The notes beneath the pieces are model-generated. The model ran no database searches, was not told where the DNA came from, and was given only the letters and a program-made list of their open reading frames with translations. Positions 9,121 through 14,340 of a stretch of DNA of 14,340 nucleotides are shown piece after piece (position 1 is the stretch's first letter; each line of letters begins with the position of its first letter). The DNA comes from Euperipatoides rowelli (lineage: Eukaryota > Onychophora > Udeonychophora > Euonychophora > Peripatopsidae), in assembly GCA_003024985.2 (NCBI GenBank), contig PXIH01S0018995.1; one strand, 5' to 3'. Both the position numbers and the translations under genes were made by a program.

Positions 9121-9183
9121 AAATACAACGGGCTCTTGTGAACACCAACATTTACATTATGCATATATTGAGTAATCTTTGCT

Positions 9184-10140
9184 TGGCCAGGACTAGACAA
9201 GGCAATTAAAGGAAGAGCCAAAACATGCCTAGAATGTGCTCAACATGCTAACTTGGCGCCAAGGCACCAACACACCCCTGGACCCGGATTGACAAGCCAT
9301 GGGAAAGACTACACATCGATTTTGCAGGTCCATTCAGGGGTCATAACTTCCTAGTAGTGGTCGATGCAAATTCGAAATGGCCAGAAATCATCATTCTAAA
9401 TTCAACAACAACCGAGACCACACTGCACAATTTATGGGCCAGATACGGTCTACCCATACAAATAGTTTCCTACAATGGGACACAATTTTTCTTCCAAGAA
9501 ATTTGACCTTTTCTGTAAGAAGTACGGAATAAAACACACCTTCTCCCTGTCCCCTCCTTACCACCCAGCTACAAATGGCCAAGCGGAGAGATTTGTTCAG
9601 ACTCTAAAAAAATTCTTCAAGAAGAAGACCAAGGACAACACCTCCATGGTAGAGAAGATAAACCAATTACTCTTCTCATACTGGTCAACAACCAATATTT
9701 CAACACACCAAACACCAGCCTTACTATTTTTGGGGAGAGAACTCTGAACAAGGCTAGACTTACTGAAACCAGCAGTTAACACCTGAACGGCGCCCTCCAC
9801 AAAACAAGACACCTCCAAGTCGGTCAGAATGCCTTCACCAGGAACTACATGGGTACACAAAAGTGGCTCCAAGGAAGGATACTTGAGAGAAATGGACCAC
9901 TAACCTATACCATAAAACTAACAAATGGCAAGTTATGGAGAAGGCACATATACCAAATATGCCCACTTACAATAAAAGGGAAAGAAAAGGAGAAGCCACA
10001 CAAGTCGTCCAACACCCTTCACTCATCCCCAATCTGATACAACCAAAACTAACACAAGCTCCCCAAGGTGAACCAGACACACCAAGGACACCAGCACACA
10101 AATACCCCACTAGAACCAGACATCTGCCTAATAAAGGGAG
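9184..10140 (+). pseudogene. Gypsy pol fragment: integrase, inactivated
   Basis: Integrase inserts retroelement cDNA into host DNA. In order: the end of the HHCC zinc-binding domain with CLEC (9226-9237); the catalytic core with the HIDFAGPF motif, first Asp at 9318-9320, and VVVDANSKWPE; a second catalytic position reading Tyr (TAC, 9471-9473) in the V-S-Y-N-G-T-Q motif where Asp is expected; NGQAE with the catalytic Glu at 9586-9588; and the C-terminal region with GTQKWLQGRILERNGPLTY and LWRRHI (9852-9947). There are 37 residues between the second position and Glu instead of 35, apparently through a small duplication near 9546-9555. Frame changes occur near 9275, near 9487 (a T run), between 9787 and 9849, and near 10020. 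A TGA stops the frame at 9745-9747 just before TRLDLLKP, and another follows at 9784-9786. A proline-rich tail with YPTRTR leads into the polypurine tract. The copy cannot make working integrase. Confidence 0.88.
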
Positions 10141-10144
10141 GAAA
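10133..10144 (+). promoter_or_regulatory. Polypurine tract of the Gypsy element
   Basis: AAAGGGAGGAAA is an uninterrupted purine run immediately before the start of the LTR, the expected position and composition for the plus-strand DNA primer of an LTR retrotransposon. Confidence 0.8.
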
Positions 10145-10145
10145 T

Positions 10146-10462
10146 TGTGGTGTATTACACTAACTAGGCTAATCATGTGTAATACACATAAGATGTCACG
10201 TTCCTTCTGGAACTTCTGTTCGATTAATTCCGTTCTAGCAAAAAACTAGTTGCAACTATGTTATTAGTTTAGTAGTAGTTAATGTTATTTATTAAATGTT
10301 AGTTAAAGACATATCAATTTACATGTAAATAACTATGTGCCATATATTTGTTTACATGTAAATAATGTTATTTTTTTCATCTAAATATGCCCCAAGCAAA
10401 TTTTCATTATGATGTTTGAATTTTTATTCTTTCTTCTTCAATTTCATGCCGTGGAAATTACA
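10146..10462 (+). repeat. 3' LTR of the Gypsy element
   Basis: The LTR starts TGTGGTGTATTACAC two bases after the polypurine tract and is placed to end at CCGTGGAAATTACA, giving TG...CA ends and about 317 bp. The start is well supported; the end is a best guess because the second LTR is missing for comparison. Inside, GTGTATTACAC (10150-10160) and GTGTAATACAC (10177-10187) form an 11-bp perfect hairpin. The palindrome-containing 15-mer TTTACATGTAAATAA occurs twice (10318-10332 and 10351-10365). No clear TATA box or AATAAA signal was seen. Confidence 0.7.
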
Positions 10463-11100
10463 TCGTTAAATCAGTATCACATAAATACTCAACTCGGTAT
10501 TAATAAGAATATGTGGCTTGACCTGTAATAGATCTATTGTATACCATTATAGTATGAGATAAGGCAGTGATATTACTGGCAGATATCGATCCTTTAGTCT
10601 AGTATTTGAAAATAATCTCCGACTTTTCTTATTTTAGCATATGATAAGCTATTATGGAATCTCACATTTTTGCTGCTTATCATTAAGCAGGAAGTGAGGT
10701 CATAGATTTTTAAATTTTCCCTGAGCACAGGAAGTCATGCAGGGCCTAAGAACTTAGGGAAAAGATTTTTGCAAAATACATTAAAAATAATTTTTATAGA
10801 CTACAGTAGAGGCTAAAAAGCTAAGTAATTCACACATCATTCTGCACATCTTAATGACCTCATAGCCTATCTGATGCAAAAGCATTTACATTTTGGAGAA
10901 CAATCTTTAAAATATCCTGGAAAGTCAATAAATTATAGGCTTACTGGTATAAAATGCAGCAAATGAAAAATAAACCTTTAAAATAAAAATGAATAATTTA
11001 TTATAAAAATGTTTTTTTGTTAATGAATACAACTTTTTATATGTTGTTATTTTAAATTTCACAATTTTTTAAGTATCAGCAGAAGTAGATAGGAAATACC
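10463..11100. other. Non-coding DNA downstream of the LTR
   Basis: No gene recognised. A 9-bp perfect inverted repeat, ATGATAAGC (10641-10649) and GCTTATCAT (10675-10683), encloses a 25-nt loop. Two AGGAAGT boxes (about 10689 and 10729) resemble ETS sites but stand alone. Confidence 0.5.
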
Positions 11101-11262
11101 GTTTCGAACCCATCTGACGTCATCCAAGATGGCGACCGAATTTTCGATATCAAAAATGTATTATGCCCATATATGGGCATATGACATCATATTATGATGC
11201 ATTGTGGTTAGGATTATGATGCATGATGGGATAGGGTATCGATATCTATCGATTATCGATAT
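11101..11262 (+). promoter_or_regulatory. Promoter-like cluster: CRE, YY1/TISU, palindrome, DRE-like motifs
   Basis: Within 160 bp are a perfect CRE (TGACGTCA, 11115-11122); CAAGATGGCGAC (11125-11136), which fits the YY1/TISU start-site element; a 20-bp palindrome TATGCCCATATATGGGCATA (11162-11181); a CRE-like TGACATCA (11182-11189); GCATGATGGGA (11221-11231); and three overlapping TATCGATW motifs (11237-11244, 11247-11254, 11254-11261), the first and last being the insect DRE consensus TATCGATA. The ATG inside CAAGATGGCG opens only 22 codons. The site names come from known binding consensuses. That they act as a promoter is inference, since similar modules recur near 12841-13250 and may be part of a dispersed repeat. 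Confidence 0.45.
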
Positions 11263-11267
11263 TTATC

Positions 11268-11405
11268 AATTTTTTTTAAAAAATTAGAAAATAGTGTACT
11301 ACTATACACCTCCAATAAAAATTTCAAGTCGCTAGTACCTACCATTTTGGTTTTAATCACATAAAACTAAAATATCACATTTTTGGAGGAGTGGGAGGGG
11401 ACTCA
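11268..11405. repeat. Segment shared with the 12950-13010 region
   Basis: The sequence TTTTTTTAAAAAATTAGAAAATAGTGTA, split as a T/A dyad followed by TTAGAAAATRGT, recurs at about 12951-12981. A GGAGGAGTGGGAGGGGACTC box near 11383-11402 has a counterpart GGAGGAAGGGTGGGCACTC near 12987-13005. The shared order suggests two diverged copies of one repeat family, with about 80 bp extra in this copy. Confidence 0.45.
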
Positions 11406-11640
11406 CCAATCTGTAAATGGAGTAGATATTTGAAATCCTTACGATTTGTAGATAATGATTAAAAAAATATTTTAGAAATCGAAGCATTTTTAATTAAATA
11501 TAGTTTGTTTTTCTTAATATTAAAAATATGATTGACATCGCCCACGCAACCTTTAATACAAATACAAATACAAATATGACGGACAACAACAGACTATAGT
11601 CCAGCAAGGTTGTCCCTAGTCCTAATCTATTTTTTTTTTA
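11406..11640. other. Non-coding DNA with a small nested dyad
   Basis: It includes a short ACAAAT tandem run (about 11558-11576) and a nested dyad: GGACAAC (11581-11587) pairs with GTTGTCC (11609-11615), enclosing the palindrome GACTATAGTC (11592-11601). No coding potential was seen. Confidence 0.45.
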
Positions 11641-11645
11641 ATACT

Positions 11646-11666
11646 GTATATATATATATATATATT
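11646..11666. repeat. TA dinucleotide microsatellite
   Basis: An uninterrupted TA run of about ten units following TACTG, flanked by T-rich tracts. Confidence 0.8.
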
Positions 11667-11710
11667 TTAATTTTTATAATTTTTTTTTTCCCTTTTTTTT
11701 TATGTTTTTA

Positions 11711-11767
11711 TTTTTTAAACTTAAGCGCAGGTCTGAAATACACAGACCTGCGCTTAAGTTTAAAAAA
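11711..11767. repeat. Perfect hairpin, 25-bp arms and 7-nt loop
   Basis: The left arm (11711-11735) runs from T6AAACTTAAG through CGCAGGTCTG. The right arm (11743-11767) is its exact reverse complement, separated by AAATACA. The arms contain a GC-rich core (GCGCAGGTCTG) unlike the AT-rich surroundings. Perfect pairing over 25 bp implies recent formation or selection. It could be a structured RNA precursor, a fold-back element or a slippage product; there is no evidence of transcription. Confidence 0.9.
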
Positions 11768-12117
11768 AAGTCGAGAATGTAAAAACTAAAAATTAAATAT
11801 CACCGGATCTATTTATGCTAGAAAGTTCAGATTTATATCCCTAGTTTTCATTTTTCTTTGTCTAGGCTATTTATCTAAAAATGTAGTTTATTTCATATCG
11901 TCCATTATCAATTTTATTTTTAATAAGACTTTCGTAATTAGATTTAGAGTAGTAGACTGCTCATTCACACAAGACCCGGATGTTAGAATGTGACAGGCTT
12001 TTGACGTAATTCTGTAGGCTATAGATTTTTTGATATTTTTAAGTCAATGCTCATAATAAACACATAGAAAAAAGTTATTTAAAAAATCCCTACCATTCAA
12101 ATATCATACAAGCTTAC
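11768..12117. other. Non-coding DNA
   Basis: No gene recognised. Two TAGGCTA motifs lie at 11863-11869 and 12015-12021. The stretch begins immediately after the perfect hairpin and ends at the donor of the minus-strand candidate exon. Confidence 0.45.
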
Positions 12118-12266
12118 CTTTGAATGTCTAGTAATAGTACTAGGTATATACACATCCCCACACTATGGATACTACCAGCGGTAAGACATAATTGAAAGTC
12201 TGATGGATATAACAAGTCTGTATCAACATCTGTACCGGCATCTAAATATACCAACACGGCGTACAT
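12118..12266 (-). CDS. Candidate first coding exon, unknown protein
   Basis: On the minus strand, an ATG at 12266-12264 opens 49 codons ending at a strong GTAAGC donor (12117-12112, exon end ATTCAAAG). The product starts MYAVLVYLDAGTDVDTDLLY, then PSDFQLCLTAG and a hydrophobic MCIYLVLLLDI. An in-frame TAA lies 15 nt upstream of the ATG, which makes this the first usable start. The exon would end in phase 2. Composition is less AT-biased than the flanks, and acidic and hydrophobic residues alternate plausibly. I recognise no family. A competing plus-strand reading (ATGGATACTACCAGCG before GTAAGA at 12181) shows that chance donors do occur here, so confidence is limited. Confidence 0.35.
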
Positions 12267-12435
12267 AAAAATTATACCTTACACTATTGTAATATGAACG
12301 GAACGGAATGAATCCAAAATATTATACGTAATTATAACTAATATAATCGATTGTGAGTTTTAATAAACATGAAATATTATAAGTAAAATGTACCATGTTT
12401 TTTTTTTTTCAAAATTCAACAGGTCCTTCCTTTTA
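12267..12435. other. AT-rich non-coding DNA
   Basis: No gene seen. It would be the upstream flank of the minus-strand candidate exon. A CGTTCCGTTC stretch at about 12298-12308 (GAACGGAACG on the plus strand) is a short tandem pentamer. Confidence 0.4.
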
Positions 12436-12560
12436 AGTGATCAAAGTATAACTAGATTATCTGATCAAATTATAACTACATAATTTACTTCCTCTTAGCT
12501 ACAGTAATCAAAGATTATCTGGTCAAAGATCATCTGCTCAAAGATTATTTTCTCAAAGTG
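12436..12560. repeat. TCAAAG short tandem array
   Basis: TCAAAG occurs at 12508, 12523, 12538 and 12553, an exact 15-bp period, within units of the form TCAAAGATYATCTGN. Just upstream, TCAAAKTATAACTA occurs at 12441 and again (as TCAAATTATAACTA) at 12475, a 34-bp period. The core WTCAAAG overlaps the TCF/LEF recognition sequence. Alternatively, CAGTAATCAAAGATTATCTG from 12502 recalls a pogo/Tigger end. Both readings are inference. Confidence 0.65.
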
Positions 12561-12840
12561 GAATTGAATAATCCCTATTGTATAATTTTGAGAATCTTAT
12601 ATAATAATAGATAGCCTAATCTTCTTACATAAATCTTTAATACTATACTGTATATTTGGTACAAAATATTTTATTTCTTAAATGCTATTAGGCCTATTCG
12701 TAAGCTAATTTAGATTTTTTTTTTAATTTATTGAATTGCAATTTTTTAAAATTTATTAAACTGCATTATTATCAATGTACTGTATATACTAAGAATAAAA
12801 ATTAAGCTCATTTTATTACATTATTATTGAACTATCACAA
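12561..12840. other. AT-rich non-coding DNA
   Basis: No ORF or element recognised. It contains TAGCCTA (12612-12618) and TAGGCCTA (about 12688). Confidence 0.45.
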
Positions 12841-13250
12841 GGTGCATGATGGGATTGAAAAAGTTTATGGGCCCATCTGGGTCTTTTTCCAAGATGCATG
12901 ATGGGAGTGATGTCATAGGATGCACAGAAACGATGTTCCGTTAACTTGAAATTTTTTTTAAAAAAAAATTAGAAAATGGTATCTAGAGGAGGAAGGGTGG
13001 GCACTCAAATCCCCATGAGTATGACATCATATGGGACATCCGGGTCTTTTCCAGATACATGATGGGAGCAATGTCAAAATCCAAGATAGTGGATACCTCT
13101 ACAATGCATGTCACTCCCACAACTATTTCCGTATCCTTCAAACCTAAATAACTTACTTCCGTTACAAAAATGTACAATTTTTTACTTTTAGTGATGTCAT
13201 AAGGCACGGACCGCAGTGAAAATTTTATGTTATAATGCATGATGGGAATG
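12841..13250. repeat. Repeat region with CATGATGGGA and CRE-like modules
   Basis: CATGATGGGA occurs at 12845-12854, 12897-12906, 13058-13067 and 13238-13247 (and once at 11222). CRE-like octamers TGATGTCA/TGACATCA occur at 12908-12915, 13022-13029 and 13192-13199. A longer unit is duplicated: about 12874-12917 and 13038-13078 both run CATCYGGGTCTTTTCC, then AGAT, then ATGATGGGAG and an ATGTCA box, with a period near 163 bp. GCATGATGGGAATG is similar to the ZNF143-type site, a comparison rather than proof. These modules lie immediately upstream of the putative gene at 13330. Confidence 0.65.
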
Positions 13251-13300
13251 TTTAGGAGGGAACCTTCGTGATTGGTCACCATAGAGCATAAAAGACTCAA
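12983..13300 (-). CDS. Antisense ORF, doubtful
   Basis: A 105-codon minus-strand ORF beginning MSLLCSMVTNHEGSLLNIP overlaps the repeat modules. It has no recognisable domain or signal. A consensus GTAAGT lies within it (after codons for IFVTE, about 13153-13158), so the first 48 codons could be an exon. Because the frame is largely made by the repeats themselves (the CRE-like box reads as YDIT), chance is more likely. It shares its upstream region with the plus-strand gene at 13330, so a divergent pair is possible but unsupported. Confidence 0.2.
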   Translation of the reverse strand: MSLLCSMVTNHEGSLLNIPIMHYNIKFSLRSVPYDITKSKKLYIFVTEVSYLGLKDTEIVVGVTCIVEVSTILDFDIAPIMYLEKTRMSHMMSYSWGFECPPFLL

Positions 13301-13310
13301 TTATAAATCC
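13268..13310 (+). promoter_or_regulatory. Putative core promoter: inverted CCAAT and TATA-like boxes
   Basis: GATTGGTCA (13270-13278) is an inverted CCAAT box of NF-Y type. CATAAAAG (13287-13294) and TTATAAAT (13301-13308) are TATA-like. The next ATG in the open frame is at 13330. Order and spacing suit a Pol II promoter for the downstream reading frame, with the CRE-like and CATGATGGGA modules as possible upstream elements. This is inference from motifs alone. Confidence 0.45.
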
Positions 13311-13329
13311 CGTTTTAAATCACTTCATC

Positions 13330-13605
13330 ATGAGCTCTCTCACAAGAAGTACCTCAACCATGGAATGCAGTAATACTGAATCCCTCAATGTTAATTTAAC
13401 CGGAGATATGGAACCCCTGAACGTTATTTCCAGTGGGGATATGGATTCTATGGTGACCGACGAAATAAAGTTTATTTGCGATACTTGTCTGGAGTGAAAT
13501 TGCCATTCTTGCAGAACAGATCGCCGTCCAGTCCGATATCCTAGTCACTGCAGCCCAGGAAAAATATGTTACGGCAAGAATTAGTTCTCAAGAAAAAGGA
13601 ACTTG
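13330..13605 (+). pseudogene. First coding segment of an unrecognised gene, apparent frameshift
   Basis: The ATG at 13330 opens 55 codons: MSSLTRSTSTMECSNTE, then an acidic stretch with two GDM motifs and DEIKFICDTC, ending at TGA 13495-13497. From 13490 the +1 frame continues openly with SEIAILAEQIAVQSDILV and TAAQEKYVTARISSQEKG, a helix-prone, Glu/Gln/Lys-rich stretch, up to a GTATGT splice donor (13606-13611). The abrupt hand-over of coding character from one frame to the next suggests a one-base indel near 13486-13495, either a genuine mutation or a sequencing error. Codon use is richer than in the flanks. I recognise no family; a cellular gene, a transposon gene and an endogenised viral gene are all possible. 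Confidence 0.5.
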
Positions 13606-13720
13606 GTATGTATAAACTTAAATATTTTTTCTAAGTCTTTAATATTGTTTTTTTTCTAAGTCTCTATTTTATTTTTTCAAACTATTTTATTTTTTCAAAC
13701 TTGCCACCGTACCATGGAAG
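13606..13720 (+). other. Putative intron with tandem duplications
   Basis: A 115-nt stretch lies between a GTATGT donor and an AG at 13719-13720. It contains a perfect tandem duplication of the 18-mer CTATTTTATTTTTTCAAA (13664-13681 and 13682-13699) and a TTTTTTCTAAGTCT repeat just before it. Removing it joins the second frame of the preceding segment to the next open segment in phase (a split TGT codon), which supports the intron. The acceptor's pyrimidine tract is interrupted, so the exact 3' site is uncertain. Confidence 0.4.
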
Positions 13721-13850
13721 TAGCGGAATGAATGCAGCGGACTATTTTCAAGGACATGCCCCATTAGTTTTTAATGATTTAAAAAAACTTCAGTTCAACT
13801 GCTCATATCCAAAATATGAAAAAAATTTAATTTCAAAGACATTTTACCAA
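13721..13850 (+). CDS. Candidate second exon of the unrecognised gene
   Basis: One base completing a split codon is followed by 43 codons, SGMNAADYFQGHAPLVFNDL, then KKLQFNCSYPKYEK, ending YQ directly before a consensus GTGAGT (13851). The residue mix is that of a folded protein rather than AT-rich noise. The frame also remains open upstream as LPPYHG, so an unspliced reading is possible. If unspliced, the frame would stop at TGA (13868-13870). No family recognised. Confidence 0.42.
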
Positions 13851-13858
13851 GTGAGTGT

Positions 13859-14005
13859 TTTCATCATTTGAAATGTGTTTACGCTATGGGTAAAGAATTA
13901 CAGAAAAAAATTGAACTTTCAGAATGTAAGGACACTAATCAATATTTTAATTTCATGGAATATATCCATCAATGTCTTTATTTTGATCTTATTTGTTTTA
14001 TGTAA
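13859..14005 (+). pseudogene. Further open segment, frame-shifted relative to the preceding one
   Basis: A 48-codon open stretch containing FHHLKCVYAMGKELQKKIEL and then SECKDTNQYFNFMEYIHQC ends at TAA 14003-14005. It follows the preceding segment within a few bases but in a different frame. Either the GTGAGT at 13851 is not a donor and a one-base indel separates them, or this is a later exon. The mixed charged and aromatic composition suggests it was coding. Unrecognised. Confidence 0.38.
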
Positions 14006-14081
14006 AGAAAAAAAATCCATCTCTAACACCTCAAAAGTTGAAATTCAAAGCTAAAATTTACTTACTAAAAGACTTTTGCAG

Positions 14082-14216
14082 GACATTTTATTCATAGCTT
14101 TAAATGAAGGTGAATTTATTGCAAATAAGATTGAGATAGAAACTTATGTGAATCGATGTATTGAATTTCCACCATTACACTCAATGTACTTTTACGACAA
14201 AAATGGAATTTATTAA
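14082..14216 (+). CDS. Candidate later exon of the unrecognised gene
   Basis: After a good acceptor (CTTTTGCAG, 14073-14081), 44 codons are open: DILFIALNEGEFIANKIEIE, then TYVNRCIEFPPLHSMYFYDK, ending at TAA 14214-14216. The residue composition is convincingly protein-like. The stretch 14006-14081 may be intron or decayed coding sequence, since the same frame upstream is open for several short runs broken by one stop. No family recognised. Confidence 0.42.
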   Translation, partial: DILFIALNEGEFIANKIEIETYVNRCIEFPPLHSMYFYDKNGIY

Positions 14217-14331
14217 AGTTAAAAATGCAAATCCATTTTTATTTGATGATATGAATAACTTGAATGACAAAATTTTTCTTCTAGTTTTGAAAAATAAAAA
14301 AACTAGTTTTAAAAAATTTTTTGAGCTGTAA
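14203..14331 (+). pseudogene. Last open segment at the right edge
   Basis: An ATG at 14203 overlaps the preceding segment in another frame and opens 42 codons, MEFIKVKNANPFLFDDMNNL and then NDKIFLLVLKNKK, to TAA 14329-14331. Taken with the overlap, this looks like continued coding sequence after another one-base shift near 14195-14210. It is Lys/Asn/Phe-rich, so part of the signal may be base composition. Confidence 0.32.
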
Positions 14332-14340
14332 AAATTATTT

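Larger units (their letters stand above)
9184..10462 (+). mobile_element. 5'-truncated Gypsy/Ty3 LTR retrotransposon
   Basis: Only the 3' part of the element is present: the end of pol (integrase), a polypurine tract and one LTR. No 5' LTR, primer-binding site, gag, protease, reverse transcriptase or RNase H was found upstream. The integrase resembles the K02A2.6-type Gypsy clade found widely in invertebrates. Recognisable homology starts near 9184 (WPGLDKAIK); the true left junction may be slightly earlier. Several frameshifts, at least one in-frame stop and a lost catalytic residue show that this is an inactive old copy. Confidence 0.85.

Noticed and set aside
9391-10176. Minus-strand ORFs opposite the Gypsy pol remnant
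   Set aside because: Shadows of the plus-strand integrase, which has clear catalytic-core and C-terminal motifs.
9935-10249. 104-codon ORF as an independent gene
   Set aside because: It is the shifted pol C-terminal tail (YPTRTR) running through the polypurine tract into the LTR.
12165-12186. Plus-strand micro-exon ATGGATACTACCAGCG before GTAAGA
   Set aside because: Only five codons, overlapped by a longer, better-bounded minus-strand candidate exon.
1-14340. CRISPR array, bacterial operon, or rRNA/tRNA gene
   Set aside because: No regularly spaced identical repeats with unique spacers, no ribosome-binding-site-linked ORFs and no conserved RNA folds; the DNA is eukaryotic in character.

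Overview
The window is A+T-rich (about 70% by eye), non-bacterial DNA with homopolymer runs, microsatellites, short exons bounded by GT/AG signals, and decayed transposons. No bacterial operon, tRNA or rRNA is visible. The most secure cellular gene piece is a PEX11 (peroxisome division) exon. Together with a Gypsy/Ty3 element and a ZMYM1-like hAT element, it points to an animal, probably an invertebrate. That assignment is inference. One ambiguous base (N) lies at 7533.

Layout. 600-715 (minus): one internal exon of a PEX11A/B-type gene; its neighbouring exons are not visible and probably lie outside the window. 716-6058: long non-coding DNA with poly-A tracts and weak hAT-like or pogo-like terminal relics. 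6059-6970: a 912-bp, internally deleted hAT transposon with recognisable inverted ends and the last part of a frameshifted transposase. 6971-9180: non-coding, apart from a candidate 72-nt membrane-type exon on the minus strand (8619-8690), an A-tailed block (7840-8354) and local direct repeats. 9184-10462: a 5'-truncated, inactivated Gypsy/Ty3 element consisting of integrase, a polypurine tract and one LTR. 10463-12840: flanking DNA with a promoter-like motif cluster (11101-11262), a perfect 25-bp-arm hairpin (11711-11767), a candidate first exon on the minus strand (12118-12266) and a 15-bp TCAAAG array. 12841-13260: duplicated modules carrying CATGATGGGA and CRE-like TGATGTCA motifs. 13260-14340: a promoter-like stretch followed by an unrecognised, apparently decaying plus-strand gene that runs to near the window edge.

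The pieces do not form one pathway. The picture is intron or intergenic DNA of a repeat-rich animal genome, with one conserved exon, two identifiable dead transposons and several unassigned coding candidates. The most interesting open point is the right end, where a repeated CRE/CATGATGGGA module leads through CCAAT and TATA-like sites into an open reading frame that matches no family I recognise.
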